From Terriglobia bacterium (lineage in GTDB: Bacteria; Acidobacteriota; Terriglobia; Bryobacterales; Bryobacteraceae), in assembly GCA_020073305.1 (NCBI GenBank), contig JAIQFK010000003.1, forward strand, positions 186,001-250,000: a stretch of DNA of 64,000 nt, in the 5' to 3' direction. Positions 26,213 through 36,180 of this stretch are shown here, one piece after another. A model generated the notes under the pieces. That model saw only the letters and a program-made list of their open reading frames with translations, was not told where the DNA came from and did no database searches. Made by a program: the position numbers and the translations under genes. How positions within the stretch are numbered: position 1 is the stretch's first letter; each line of letters starts with the position of its first letter.

Positions 26213-26967
26213 TCATTCGCGCAGGAAGGCAGCGGCGGTTTTGAGGAATTCGGGCCATCGTTCGCCAATCACGGGGCCGTGACCGGCGTTGGGGACGATC
26301 CACAGGGCTGAGTGCGGGATGGCTTCTGCCATTTCTACCGAGAGTTCAACCGGGTATAGCGGATCGCGGTCGCCTTGGACGATCAAGGTACGGGCCTGAA
26401 TGGTGGAAAGGCACGGCGGAGTGAAGTTCATGTCGTCATAGCTGTCGGCGAAGGCTCTGGTGCTCGCCAGGATGGCGTTGATCTGCGCGTCGCCGCCGGG
26501 ATGACTGCGGTGTAGGATTTCCCACTGCGCTTCGGAGAGAGTGTCGGGATACTGGCGCATGATGGAGCGCGCCTGCGCAGGGAAGTACGGGGTCGCGCTG
26601 ACCAGCACCATGGCTTCACGCGCTCCGGCTGCCGGGTGGCCATGTGCAGCAGGACATTGCCTCCACCACTGATGCCGAGACCGTTCGAGGCGCTGATTTC
26701 GAGATGATCGAGCAGCGCGAGAATGTCCACGGCGGCGTCTTGATGGCGGAAAGGTTTCGAAAGAATGCTCGACCGGCCATGGCCGCGGAGATCGGGGACG
26801 ATCAGTTGGAAATCTTTGCCCCACTCGCTGGTCAGTGCTTTCCAATCCTGGCTGGAGCCGGAGAAACCATGCAGCAGAAGCAGCGGCTCGCCGGTTCCAT
26901 GAACCTCGAAGTAGAGTTCGATGCCGTTGAAGGTCGCGATGGTGCCGGGCGACTCGTCGTCCGTCAT
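26213..26967 (-). pseudogene. Alpha/beta hydrolase broken by a one-base frameshift
   Basis: The N-terminal half is read from ATG 26967 (AAGGAGG well spaced upstream): LLLLHGFSGSSQDWKAL, LIVPDLRGHGRSS and nucleophile GLGISGGGNVLLH, as far as ATRQPERVK. The C-terminal half continues in the next frame: AMVLVSATPYFPAQ, TLIVQGDRDPLYP (Asp) and IVPNAGHGPVI (His), ending at 26213. Restoring one G.C pair near 26613 joins both halves into a normal ~251-residue hydrolase with the full triad. Either a recent pseudogene or a sequencing/assembly error. Confidence 0.85.
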
Positions 26968-26999
26968 CTAGGAGCCTCCTTGGGTTTGTGGTGTCCTCC

Positions 27000-27032
27000 A
27001 AAAACAAAAACGCCCACGCGGAGGCGCGGGCG
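27000..27032 (-). terminator. Rho-independent terminator (minus strand)
   Basis: On the minus strand a 9-bp stem (arms 27024-27032 and 27011-27019, one G-U pair, 4-base loop) is followed directly by TTTTTGTTTTT (27010-27000). It would end transcripts coming from the DUF1549/DUF1501 genes, or act as an attenuator ahead of the broken hydrolase that starts 33 bases downstream. Confidence 0.8.
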
Positions 27033-27348
27033 ATCATAAGACCAGCGTATCAGCGGATGCGCGGGCGGGTCAATGCGCGAACAGGGTGGTCGGGAAACCA
27101 CAGTCGCTGGATCAGGCCCGCTTTGATTCGCGGCGAATCCCCTCGGCAATCCACATGCGCAACTGCGTCTGGTAACCGACCGACTTCGCCGCCGCGATCT
27201 TCTTTGTGGCTGCGATGTTTATGCGCGCTTCAGCCCATCACTTCAACCAACCCCCGGATGAATGCGATGTCGGGTTGATGTGGGATCAAACCTGGTGCGA
27301 GGCGAAATGCCGGGCAGATGCCCGGCAGCCAGAAACGGCTGCCGGATC
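27033..27348. other. Gene-free 316-base stretch downstream of the DUF1501 gene
   Basis: No convincing reading frame or RNA gene was seen. Apart from two overlapping palindromes at its right end (27308-27345) it holds nothing recognisable. It lies between the DUF1501 stop codon and the terminator at 27000-27032, so it is probably a long 3' untranslated region, or hides a small RNA. Confidence 0.5.
27308..27345. repeat. Two overlapping, mutually exclusive inverted repeats
   Basis: TGCCGGGC-AGAT-GCCCGGCA (27308-27327) shares bases with CCGGCAGCC-AGAAAC-GGCTGCCGG (27322-27345). Both stems are perfect but cannot form at once. They start 4 bases past the DUF1501 stop codon on the minus strand and lack a T-run, so they look like a 3'-end structure or a dispersed palindromic repeat. 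Confidence 0.7.
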
Positions 27349-28773
27349 TCACCCCACCAGCTTCTTCACCACATTACCCTCCACGTCCGTCAGCCGGAAG
27401 TCGCGGCCGAGGTAGTGATAAGTCAGGCGTGTGTGTTCGAGGCCCAAGCAGTGGAGGACCGTGGCTTGCAGGTCGTGGACGTGAATTTTGTCTTCGAGGA
27501 TGGTGAAGCCGAAATCGTCGGTCTTGCCGACCACTTGCCCGCCTTTGATGCCGCCGCCGGCGAGCCACATGCTGTAAGCGAGAGGATGGTGATCGCGGCC
27601 GGCGTTTTCCGGGTCGCTGGCTTTGCGGATTTCGACCATGGGGGTGCGGCCGAATTCACCACCCCAGATGACAAGAGTCGAATCGAGCAGTCCGCGTTGC
27701 TTCAGGTCCTTGATGAGCGCGGCGGTGGGCTGGTCGGTGATGTCGCAGTTCTTCTTGAGTTCGCGGTTGAGGTAGGTGTGCTGGTCCCAACTCGCGTGCA
27801 TCAGCATCACGAAACGCACGCCGCGCTCTACCATGCGGCGCGCCAGCAGGCAGTTGGTGGCGTAGGGGCGAGTCGGTTCCTTGTTCACGCCGTACATTTC
27901 TAGCGTGGCCGCGGATTCTTTCGAAAAATCCAGCAGCTCGGGCGCGGCCATCTGCATGCGGAACGCCAGCTCGTAGGACGCGATGCGAGAGTTGATTTCG
28001 ACGTCGGCAGTGTCCGCGTAGTGCTCCTGATTCAGTTCGCGAACCGCATTCAGCGTGGCCTGCTGCGTGTCGCGCGTGACGCCGGGCGGGTTCGAGAGAT
28101 ACAGAATCGGGTCGCCGGAGTTGCGGAACGGCACGCCCTGATACGTGGAGGGCAGGAAGCCGCAGGAGAAATTGGTTTCGCCGCCGCTCGTGCCCACGCC
28201 GGAACTCATGACCACGAAGCCCGGCAGGTTTTCGGATTCGCTGCCCAAGCCGTAGGTCACCCAGGCTCCCATGGTGGGGCGGCCGAACTGCGTAGTGCCG
28301 CTCATGAGCAGCAACTGGCCGGGATGGTGATTGAAGGCGTCGGTGAACATGGAGCGGACCAGGCAGATGTCGTCGGCGACGGACGCGGTGTGCGGGACGA
28401 AATCGGAATACTCGGCGCCGCACTGGCCGTAAGGCTTGAACACCCGCGGACTGCCCAGCACGGCGGCGTTGGGCTTGATGAACGCCAGCTTCACCTGCTT
28501 GGTCATGGACTCGGGCAGCGGCTTGCCCTGCCATTTCTGCAGCTCGGGCTTGGGGTCGAACAGATCCATCTGGCTGGGCGCGCCTTCCATGAACAGGAAG
28601 ATGACGCTCTTGGCTTTGGGCGTGAAGTGCGGGGGCCGGGGAGCGAGCGGGTCGATGCGTTTCGGTTGCGCGGCGCCCAGCATTTGCGCGAGCGCGATCA
28701 TGCCGAGGCCGCCGGCGCCGTTGCGCAGAAAATCGCGGCGCGCCTGAATCCGCTGGAACGCTTCGAAGGTCAT
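27349..28773 (-). CDS. DUF1501 domain protein (Tat-exported)
   Basis: 474 residues. Twin-arginine leader RRDFLRNGAGGLGMIALAQ followed by QPKRIDPLAPRPPHF, then the DUF1501 (sulfatase-like fold) core: SVIFLFMEGAPSQMDLFDPK, ALVWGGEFGRTPMVE-like segment (VIWGGEFGRTP), RDHHPLAYSMWLAGGGIKGG and the C-terminal HDLQATVLHCLGLEH. It follows its DUF1549/DUF1553 partner by 3 bases. The pair is abundant in planctomycetes and acidobacteria; a role in polysaccharide breakdown or export is suspected but not established. Confidence 0.93.
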   Translation of the reverse strand: MTFEAFQRIQARRDFLRNGAGGLGMIALAQMLGAAQPKRIDPLAPRPPHFTPKAKSVIFLFMEGAPSQMDLFDPKPELQKWQGKPLPESMTKQVKLAFIKPNAAVLGSPRVFKPYGQCGAEYSDFVPHTASVADDICLVRSMFTDAFNHHPGQLLLMSGTTQFGRPTMGAWVTYGLGSESENLPGFVVMSSGVGTSGGETNFSCGFLPSTYQGVPFRNSGDPILYLSNPPGVTRDTQQATLNAVRELNQEHYADTADVEINSRIASYELAFRMQMAAPELLDFSKESAATLEMYGVNKEPTRPYATNCLLARRMVERGVRFVMLMHASWDQHTYLNRELKKNCDITDQPTAALIKDLKQRGLLDSTLVIWGGEFGRTPMVEIRKASDPENAGRDHHPLAYSMWLAGGGIKGGQVVGKTDDFGFTILEDKIHVHDLQATVLHCLGLEHTRLTYHYLGRDFRLTDVEGNVVKKLVG

Positions 28774-28776
28774 AAC

Positions 28777-31323
28777 CTACTCCCTTGTAATGAACTCATC
28801 CAGATTCATGAGCACGCGGCTCACTCCGACCCATGCCGCCAGATCCGCGCGGCTCACGCCTTCCGGCGCGTATGGCGCCACGGTCGCCATCGACTTCTCG
28901 TCCTTTTCGAACAGCGCTTTCTGCGCGTCGAAATATTTAGCAAGATGGTCCAGTTCGTGCGCGTTCGGCTTGCGATCGAGCACCAGCTCGAAGGCGTAGG
29001 CCAGCCGGTTTTGAAAGCCGTCCGGCGCCTCGCGCAGCGTGCGCTGGGCCAGCCCCTGCGCAGCTTCGAAGAACACCGGGTCGTTCAGCAGGTTCAAAGC
29101 TTGCAGCGGCGTGTTCGATCTGCGGCGGCGTGTGCAGGAGAGCCGCGAATCCGGCGCGTCGAAGTTCACAAGTTCCGGATAAGGCGAGGTGCGCTGGAAA
29201 TGAATATAGAGGCCGCGGCGGTAGCGGTCGGCGCCCTGGCTCTCGTGCCATTTGAGCCCGCTGCCGTAAGTCAGCTCGGAGACGCCGGGCGGCTGTGGCG
29301 GCTTCACGCTGGGCCCCCCGATAGCGGGGTTCAACAGGCCGCTGGCGGTGAGTGCCGAATCGCGAATCAGCTCGGCGGATAAGCGGACGCGCGACTGGCG
29401 AGCGAGCAGCGTGTTATCGGGGTCTTTCGCTTCGAGTTCTTTTCGGGACTTCGACGACTGCCGGTAGGTGGCGGAGGTGACGATCAGGCGGTCGATGGCC
29501 TTCAGACTCCATCCGCGATCCATGAATTCGGCGGCCAGCCAGTCGAGCAGTTCGGGATGCGAAGGCTTTTCGCCCTGCGTGCCGAAATCCTCCGACGTGC
29601 GCACAATGCCGCGCCCGAAGAATTCCTGCCAGAGACGGTTGACCGCGACGCGCGCCGTCAGCGGGTTTTCGCGGGAAGCGATCCAGCGGGCCAGGGGCAG
29701 CCTGGAAGGCGCGTTGCCGATCTCGAGCGACGGCAGAACGGCCAGTGTGCCGGGCTCGACGTTCGCGCCGGGAACGCGGAAATCGCCGCCGGTAGCGATG
29801 TGCTGCTCGGGCGGATTCGTCATCTCGGCCATGATCGGGGCTTGTGCATAGGGCGGGAGCGCGGCTTCGAGCGCTTCGAGTTTCTTGCCGGCTTCTTCCA
29901 GCTTTTCCTTAGCCGCTTTGTTTTTGTCGATGTCGGGCGTCTGGCCGCGAATGACGAAGTAATCGACGAAGCTGTCCTGGAGGCGCTTGGTGCGATGCGC
30001 GGCATCCGAGTTGATGATTTTCTGCCAGTAGTCGTATCCGGCACGAAATTCGGTGAGCGCAAAATCCCACTCGACATCGCCGCCGGGATGCACGTGCGCC
30101 TCGCGCAGCTTCGCTTCCCACGCCGCCGCCATTTCAGGGATGTGATACTCGTTCAGCAGCGCCGCGCGCTTCTGTTCATATTCGGGCAGCTCCCGCAGGT
30201 AGGGGCCGGTTTCACCTGGCAGCGGCGCGTCGATGTTCAGCTCTTCGACGGAATTCCAGAACGCCATCATGGAGTAATATTCGCGCTGGCTGATGGGATC
30301 GAACTTGTGGTTGTGGCACTGCGCGCAGCCGACGGTGAGACCGAGCCAGACGGTGCCGACGGTATTGGTGCGGTTCACGAGCTGTTCGAAGCGGTCTTCG
30401 GCGCGATCGACGCCGGCCTCGCGATTGGTGAAGGTATTGCGCTGAAATCCGGTGGCAACTTTCTGTTCGACGGTGGCGCCGGGCAGCAGATCTCCGGCAA
30501 GCTGCTCGATGGTGAATTCATCGAACGGCATGTCGCGATTCAGCGCGTCGATCACCCAGTTGCGATAGCGCCAGGCGTAGGGGCGGGCGGGATCGCGCTC
30601 GTAGCCGTCGCTGTCGCCGTAACGCGCCAGATCGAGCCAGTAGCGCGCCCACTTCTCGCCGTAGTGTGGAGACGCAAGAAGCCGGTCGACCATCCGCTCG
30701 TAAGCATCGGGACGGTTGTCGTTCACGAACTCGGCGACATCAGCGGGGCTCGGCGGCAAGCCGACGAGATCGAGGCTAACGCGACGGATGAGCGTAGCGC
30801 GATCGGCTTCGGGCGAAGGCGCGACCCCTTCCGTTTCGAGGCGCGCGGCGACGAAGCGGTCAATCGGATTGCGCAACCACGCGCGGGCGCGCACGCCCGG
30901 AAGCGCCGGACGCTCCACGGGCTGGAACGACCAGTGCCGGCTTTTGGGATTGGCTGCAACCGGGGGTGCGGTGGTTGATACGTGCGCTCCCTGGTCGATC
31001 CATGCGCGGAGCGTGGCAATGAGCGGGGCGGTGAGCGGCTCGCCGACCGGCGGCATGCCGAAGCCTTTTTTCGTGCTGGTGACGCGCTCGATCAACCGGC
31101 TGGCGGCGCTGTTTCCCGGCTGGACGACCGGTCCGTCCGATGCGCCTTTTAGCACGGCGACGCCGGAATCGAGCCGCAACCCAGCCATCTGCTGCTGCGC
31201 GCCGTGGCAGCCCTGGCATCTGGATTCGAAGATCGGTTGGACGTCGCGCTGGAAATCGATCTTTGATGGTTGGCCGCTGGCGGCCAGGACGCTCACGAGG
31301 AGGAACAGCGCACAGCAACGCAT
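28777..31323 (-). CDS. Exported DUF1549/DUF1553 protein with planctomycete-type cytochrome c domain
   Basis: 848 residues from ATG 31323, where a signal peptide begins ([17 protein letters not shown], then QPSK); an in-frame ATG at 31365 adds 14 unlikely residues. Heme motif CQGCH (~35) in the PSD1 cytochrome domain is followed by DUF1549 ([32 protein letters not shown] with a second CxxCH) and DUF1553 ([61 protein letters not shown]). Operon with DUF1501. Function unproven. Confidence 0.93.
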   Translation of the reverse strand: MRCCALFLLVSVLAASGQPSKIDFQRDVQPIFESRCQGCHGAQQQMAGLRLDSGVAVLKGASDGPVVQPGNSAASRLIERVTSTKKGFGMPPVGEPLTAPLIATLRAWIDQGAHVSTTAPPVAANPKSRHWSFQPVERPALPGVRARAWLRNPIDRFVAARLETEGVAPSPEADRATLIRRVSLDLVGLPPSPADVAEFVNDNRPDAYERMVDRLLASPHYGEKWARYWLDLARYGDSDGYERDPARPYAWRYRNWVIDALNRDMPFDEFTIEQLAGDLLPGATVEQKVATGFQRNTFTNREAGVDRAEDRFEQLVNRTNTVGTVWLGLTVGCAQCHNHKFDPISQREYYSMMAFWNSVEELNIDAPLPGETGPYLRELPEYEQKRAALLNEYHIPEMAAAWEAKLREAHVHPGGDVEWDFALTEFRAGYDYWQKIINSDAAHRTKRLQDSFVDYFVIRGQTPDIDKNKAAKEKLEEAGKKLEALEAALPPYAQAPIMAEMTNPPEQHIATGGDFRVPGANVEPGTLAVLPSLEIGNAPSRLPLARWIASRENPLTARVAVNRLWQEFFGRGIVRTSEDFGTQGEKPSHPELLDWLAAEFMDRGWSLKAIDRLIVTSATYRQSSKSRKELEAKDPDNTLLARQSRVRLSAELIRDSALTASGLLNPAIGGPSVKPPQPPGVSELTYGSGLKWHESQGADRYRRGLYIHFQRTSPYPELVNFDAPDSRLSCTRRRRSNTPLQALNLLNDPVFFEAAQGLAQRTLREAPDGFQNRLAYAFELVLDRKPNAHELDHLAKYFDAQKALFEKDEKSMATVAPYAPEGVSRADLAAWVGVSRVLMNLDEFITRE

Positions 31324-31442
31324 GGACGTGTCGCCGCTGAGCTGGCAATAGAAAGAAAGTGCCACCGGCTCAGCCGCTTCGGTGACTTATTTTCTCACAG
31401 GCGCGGGAGTAGGGCCAAACCGGCGGGCGGGGTTTCTCACGT

Positions 31443-31808
31443 TCAGATGCGCGGAGACAGAATGCCGGTGAACTCGAGGCCTATCTGATAGGTGAACAAC
31501 AGCGGGTCGCAGCGGCGTACATAGGCGCTGCCCATGAGGCCGAGTTCGTGCGTCTGGAGGTGGATGATCGAGCCCGGATAGAAAGGCACGCCGCATTTGA
31601 TCAGCGCGCCATCGCCGCTCATGTCAATCACTTTTACGTTCTTGCTCCGGCTCTTGCCGCGCTTGTCGCGCCATGTGATCTGGAACCGGCAGCCGGTGTG
31701 GAATCGCTGGTTGAATCGGTTCTCCGCGCGGCGGGCGCCATGAGTTAGTGGCGCTTCGGGCGCCGCGCCGCGTGGAGAAGGTCCGAGGATAGAACGTAAC
31801 CACTTCAT
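31443..31808 (-). CDS. PilZ-domain-like protein
   Basis: 121 residues. The order NQRFHTGCRFQI ... VKVIDMSGDGALIKC ... GSIIHLQTHELGLMGSAYVRRC ... YQIGLEFTG follows the PilZ fold, with an Arg-containing N-terminal strand and the D-x-S-x-x-G-A motif altered to DMSGDGA. PilZ domains bind c-di-GMP, which fits the HD-GYP regulator elsewhere in the window, but the RxxxR motif is incomplete, so binding is uncertain. Stands alone. Confidence 0.72.
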   Translation of the reverse strand: MKWLRSILGPSPRGAAPEAPLTHGARRAENRFNQRFHTGCRFQITWRDKRGKSRSKNVKVIDMSGDGALIKCGVPFYPGSIIHLQTHELGLMGSAYVRRCDPLLFTYQIGLEFTGILSPRI

Positions 31809-31998
31809 CTATGTCTGACTCGAATTTCGCACGTTTGTGCTACCCGGGGAAATCGGGCGATTTCCCGAGAGGTTTTGGATAGCGTTAACAGGGAGTACGC
31901 CGGAGTAACGCAGAGGACAGGCAACGCTATCCCTGAGAATCTTCCGTGCCGTTCCGCACTGCTATAGGGTTCCCCTAACTCAACGGAGCCTTAAGGTA

Positions 31999-34900
31999 AT
32001 GACAAGACAAGTTCACGGGCGTTTCCCGATCCGCGCGGCGGGCTTGACGCTGACGTTGGTCATCTCGGGCGCGCTGGTCCATGCGCAGCCACAGCCCCTG
32101 CCCAATATGGGCCAACTAATTACGCCGCTGGCGCCCCCGGGTTCCCAGTTCGTTACGTTGAACGCCGGCTTGGCCGACAAACCGGACTGGCTGGCCGGGC
32201 AAGCGGTCACCACCGTGGTGAGTCCCGACCACCGGACCCTGCTGGTTCTGACCAGCGGGTACAACCGCGTCTACATACCGGGCGTTCCCGCGCCGCCATA
32301 CCCATGGTACGGTCCGGACTCGAATGAGTACGTGTTCATCTACGACATTTCGACGGGCACGCCGGTCAAGAAGCAAGTGCTACAGATCCCAAATACTTAC
32401 CACGGGATGGTATTCGATCCATCCGGCACGCATTTTTATGTCGCAGGCGGCGAGAACGATAACGTCCATACGATCACTTTGAGTGGCGGAGTTTGGGCGG
32501 AAGAGTCCCCGAGTGCTCCACAACTTGCCATGAAACACAGGGTGGGGCTTGGCCTCAACCTGAAACCCAGCGGCGCCATCAAGATCAACAGCCAGGTTGG
32601 TGTGTTTCCTTGCGCGGCCGGTGTGGCTATTTCAAATGATGGCAAGACGCTGGTGGTGGCGAATTACTTCAACGACTCGATCACGGTGTTCAGGGGCGGG
32701 TACGGCAATTGGTCGGCGCCCGAGGATCTAGACCTGCGCCCCGGCAAGAGCGCCAGCAACCCGCAGCCCGGTGTTGCGGGCGGCGAATATCCGTTTTGGG
32801 TGGTGGTGAAGGGCAGCGGATTGAGCCCCACGGCGTATGTGTCCAGCATCCGCGACCGCGAGATCGATGTGGTGAGCTTGGGCGCGACGCCGGCGGTAAC
32901 GGCCCGGATCCATGTGAAAGGCCAACCGAACAAGATGGTGCTGAACGCAGCCCAATCGCTGCTATATGTCGCCGAAGACCAGTCCGATACGGTTGACGTG
33001 ATCAACACCGGAACCAACGAGATCGTCCAAACCATTCCGGTCATCGCACCCTTACTGCCTTCCTCGCTGGCGCAATACAAGGGCGCGAACCCTAATAGCG
33101 TGACGCTGTCACCGGATGAGACGCTACTCTACGTGACGAATGGCAATCTGAATTGCCTCTCGGTGGTGGCGCTGAGTGGAAGCAATACCAACAACCAGGT
33201 GGTTGGCCTGATACCGACCGGGTGGTACCCGAACTCCGTGAGCGTTGTGAGCTTCGGCAGCAATGGCGGCTCCGTGTACGCGTATGTGGCGAATGCGAAG
33301 TCGCCGACGGGGGCGAATCCGAACTTTTGCTATGGCGGCTATGGGCCGCCTGGGTCACCGAATTGCAACCCGTCGAACGAGTACAATCTTCAGCGCACTA
33401 AGGCCGGTCTACAGAGTTTCCCGCTGCCTAGCGCGGCGCAACTCACGACGCTAACCCAAACGGTGATGACCAACGACCATTTCTCCTACTCCGAGAGCGC
33501 CAGCGACGCCGCGGTGATGGCGGCCGTGCGTAAGGGCATCCGGCACGTGATCTTCATCATCAAAGAAAACCGGACCTACGACCAGGTTCTGGGCGACCTG
33601 CCAAACGGCAGCAACGGCGATCCCGCATTGACGGAATTTGGAGCAGCGATCACGCCGAATCAGCATGCACTGGCTCAACAGTTCGTCACGCTCGATGACT
33701 TCATGGACACGGCCGAGGTCAGCTATGACGGCTGGGCGTGGTCGACTTCAGCGCAAGCCACCGACGTAGTGGAACACCAGTACCCCGTAGCCTACGCGTA
33801 TCGCGGTACCAGCCTGGATTCCAATGGTATGGTGCGCAACGTGAATGTTGGGATTCCTCCCGTTACGAGGGGAACCTGGCAGGGGGACGTCGCCGCGCGC
33901 CAGGCCGCCGATCCGTTCACGTCGAACGATCCGGATGTGTTACCGGGCGCGACCGACGTAGGTGCGCCGGATGGACCAGACAATGAAGTGAATACCGGCT
34001 ATTTGTGGAATTCAGCGCTGCGGGCGGGTCTCTCAGTGCGGAACTACGGTTTCTTCCTCGACGCCACCCGCTATGTGACCACCGATTTCGCCATTCCCGT
34101 GTTGCGCAACCCGTTCGCCAACGGCGTCACCGTGGCCTATCCCGCGAGTGTCAAACTCAACCCGTTCACCGATCCGTACTTTCGTGGTTTCGACCCCTCG
34201 CTTCCGGATTATTGGCGTTATGCGGAGTGGGCGCGAGACTTCGATGCCAGATACATGGACAACCACCACGCGGGACGCAGCGTGGGTGCCCTGCCGTCGT
34301 TGACCCTGGTTCGCTTGATGAACGATCACACCGGAAATTACGCTACGGCCCTTGACGGCGTAAACACTCCGGACCTGCAGGTAGCCGACGACGACTATGC
34401 GGTGGGCCTGCTGATTCAGAAAATCGCCAGCAGTCCATTCGCGAACAACACTTTGATTTTTGTGATAGAGGACGACGCGCAGGATGGCGGCGACCACGTG
34501 GATTCGCACCGCAGCATCGCGTTCGTGGTGGGCGCCTACGTGAAGCGCGGTGCGGTGGTGTCGACGCAGTACAACACGCTGAACTTCCTTCGCACCATGG
34601 AAGAGGTACTGGGCCTCCCGGAGATCAATGAGCGGCTGGGCCTGCCGCAGATGATGAACCTGAACGACGCGCTGGCCAGGCCCATGGCCGACATTTTCAA
34701 CACGACGCCGAGCCCGTGGACATTCACTGCCGTTCCTTCGGCGATGCTCTATAACACGGCACTGCCGCTGCCTCCACGGCCGGCCGGCATGGTGGTGCCA
34801 AAGCCGGCGCACGATGCGAAGTACTGGGCGCGGGTCACGAAGGACCTGGACTTCACAGACGCAGACCGCGTGGATGCCGGGTCCTTCAACCGCATTCTGT

Positions 34901-35034
34901 GGAAAGGGTTGATGGGCCGCAAACCTTATCCCGCCGCCCCGGCCGGCACGGACCTGCGCCAGAACCGCGACCAGCTGCTCGCGCGTTACCGCCAGTCGCT
35001 GAAGCAAAAGGCGGCGCCGGCGCCGACTAACTAG
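31999..35034 (+). CDS. Exported YncE-like beta-propeller fused to phosphoesterase (PF04185-type)
   Basis: 1011 residues. A signal peptide ends at ALVHA before QPQP. Residues ~50-470 form a YVTN/YncE-like propeller (GVAISNDGKTLVVANYFNDSI, NKMVLNAAQSLLYVAED, VTLSPDETLLYVTNGN). From ~510 an alkaline-phosphatase-fold phosphoesterase starts (RHVIFIIKENRTYDQVLGDL; DDFMDTAEVSYDGW; LIFVIEDDAQDGGDHVDSHRS, with metal ligands). Predicted exported phosphodiesterase or phosphatase. First gene of a likely four-gene plus-strand cluster with another phosphatase. Confidence 0.9.
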   Translation: MTRQVHGRFPIRAAGLTLTLVISGALVHAQPQPLPNMGQLITPLAPPGSQFVTLNAGLADKPDWLAGQAVTTVVSPDHRTLLVLTSGYNRVYIPGVPAPPYPWYGPDSNEYVFIYDISTGTPVKKQVLQIPNTYHGMVFDPSGTHFYVAGGENDNVHTITLSGGVWAEESPSAPQLAMKHRVGLGLNLKPSGAIKINSQVGVFPCAAGVAISNDGKTLVVANYFNDSITVFRGGYGNWSAPEDLDLRPGKSASNPQPGVAGGEYPFWVVVKGSGLSPTAYVSSIRDREIDVVSLGATPAVTARIHVKGQPNKMVLNAAQSLLYVAEDQSDTVDVINTGTNEIVQTIPVIAPLLPSSLAQYKGANPNSVTLSPDETLLYVTNGNLNCLSVVALSGSNTNNQVVGLIPTGWYPNSVSVVSFGSNGGSVYAYVANAKSPTGANPNFCYGGYGPPGSPNCNPSNEYNLQRTKAGLQSFPLPSAAQLTTLTQTVMTNDHFSYSESASDAAVMAAVRKGIRHVIFIIKENRTYDQVLGDLPNGSNGDPALTEFGAAITPNQHALAQQFVTLDDFMDTAEVSYDGWAWSTSAQATDVVEHQYPVAYAYRGTSLDSNGMVRNVNVGIPPVTRGTWQGDVAARQAADPFTSNDPDVLPGATDVGAPDGPDNEVNTGYLWNSALRAGLSVRNYGFFLDATRYVTTDFAIPVLRNPFANGVTVAYPASVKLNPFTDPYFRGFDPSLPDYWRYAEWARDFDARYMDNHHAGRSVGALPSLTLVRLMNDHTGNYATALDGVNTPDLQVADDDYAVGLLIQKIASSPFANNTLIFVIEDDAQDGGDHVDSHRSIAFVVGAYVKRGAVVSTQYNTLNFLRTMEEVLGLPEINERLGLPQMMNLNDALARPMADIFNTTPSPWTFTAVPSAMLYNTALPLPPRPAGMVVPKPAHDAKYWARVTKDLDFTDADRVDAGSFNRILWKGLMGRKPYPAAPAGTDLRQNRDQLLARYRQSLKQKAAPAPTN

Positions 35035-35050
35035 TTTGGAGAAATTCTTT

Positions 35051-36121
35051 GTGCGGATAAAATCACTTCAGTTTCTTGCATGGATGGCTCTGGCGGCGCC
35101 CGCGCTTTACAGCCAATCGCTTCCCGGATCTGAACCACCCACCAGTGGGGCCATGTACTGGTCCAAATCGGCGCCGGATTGCTCCAGTTTGGCGGGTGAG
35201 TCGCCCGTCGCGATCACGTCCGGTTCGACGGTTGTTGGCTATTCCTGTTATGTGAGCGGGACGTTCGTATGGGTCGCCGCGGGCGGGGGGTGGGTCACCT
35301 CGATCAGCGTGGCTGCGCCCGCGTCGGCAGCCATCGGTGTCGACTACTCGTTCTACGACGCCAATGGAGCGAACTTGGAATTAGACAGCACGCCTTTCAA
35401 CAGTTCAACCACCACATCCAGCCATGAGGTGAGCTTCGCTCTAAGCGCCAACCAGCCCGCGGATATCAACCTGCAAGGCGCTACCAGCAGCGCTCCGAAG
35501 TACAGTTCCACGGCGACCGGCACGGTGTACGCCGTCTTTTACTGTCCCGATGCGAAAACTTGCGCCAACGTGCTTCCGCAGTTGTTCTATGTCGCGCTGG
35601 CCCCCGCGCCGTGGGTGCTGAGTGCGCCGATCGCGTGGGACACCGCGCTGTGGACGCAGTGGTCGGCGCAGGGCATCGATGACGGCCGTGCGAACCGGCT
35701 ATCGCTGGCGATTTACAACGAAGACACCACAGCCACCAGCTACACGGTCTCCGTCTACGACAGCACGGGAGCCCTTGCCGGGACGGGCAAGACACCGCTG
35801 ATTCCTCCCTTGCCATCGTTGGGTACCGACAACCACGGCAACCAGATTCTCGGGGAAGGAGGGACGTACGCGACTCTCTTGTCCGACGTCATTTCGACCC
35901 CGTTGCCATCGGGCTTCTTCAAGATCCTCATCGACGGCGGGTTGCACTATGGCGCGGTAGAGGTGATCCAGTTTAGCCGGCCGTCGGCCACCGCCCTGCA
36001 GGTTGGTTATGAGGGCGCGTCCGGTTCGAGTCCCAGTTTCGCGTCCGTTCAGCTAGCGAAGGTCCGGGCCGCGCGCGTGGCGTCCCGGCCCAGGCCGGTG
36101 TTTAACGCCCTGGCGAAGTAA
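35051..36121 (+). CDS. Exported protein of unknown function
   Basis: 356 residues from GTG 35051. This start is preferred to the in-frame TTG at 35036 because TTGGAGAAA supplies a Shine-Dalgarno (GGAG, 35038-35041) nine bases before it and a signal peptide follows at once (MRIKSLQFLAWMALAAPALYS, then QSLPG). The rest is rich in Ser, Thr and Ala and looks like beta-sandwich; no family recognised. It begins 16 bases after the phosphoesterase gene stop. Confidence 0.75.
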   Translation: MRIKSLQFLAWMALAAPALYSQSLPGSEPPTSGAMYWSKSAPDCSSLAGESPVAITSGSTVVGYSCYVSGTFVWVAAGGGWVTSISVAAPASAAIGVDYSFYDANGANLELDSTPFNSSTTTSSHEVSFALSANQPADINLQGATSSAPKYSSTATGTVYAVFYCPDAKTCANVLPQLFYVALAPAPWVLSAPIAWDTALWTQWSAQGIDDGRANRLSLAIYNEDTTATSYTVSVYDSTGALAGTGKTPLIPPLPSLGTDNHGNQILGEGGTYATLLSDVISTPLPSGFFKILIDGGLHYGAVEVIQFSRPSATALQVGYEGASGSSPSFASVQLAKVRAARVASRPRPVFNALAK

Positions 36122-36180
36122 AGCGGGAATAGCGTGCCGGAACTCGCTGACATTTTCTAGACCACCGTTAGAGCCGCAAT

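Noticed and set aside
27033-27348. T-box or tRNA-like element before the terminator
   Set aside because: No T-box core (GGTGG-x-ACCGCG) on the minus strand and no cloverleaf could be drawn.
29557-30978. 473-codon plus-strand frame opposite the DUF1549 gene
   Set aside because: Antisense shadow; the minus-strand protein has CxxCH motifs and family signatures.
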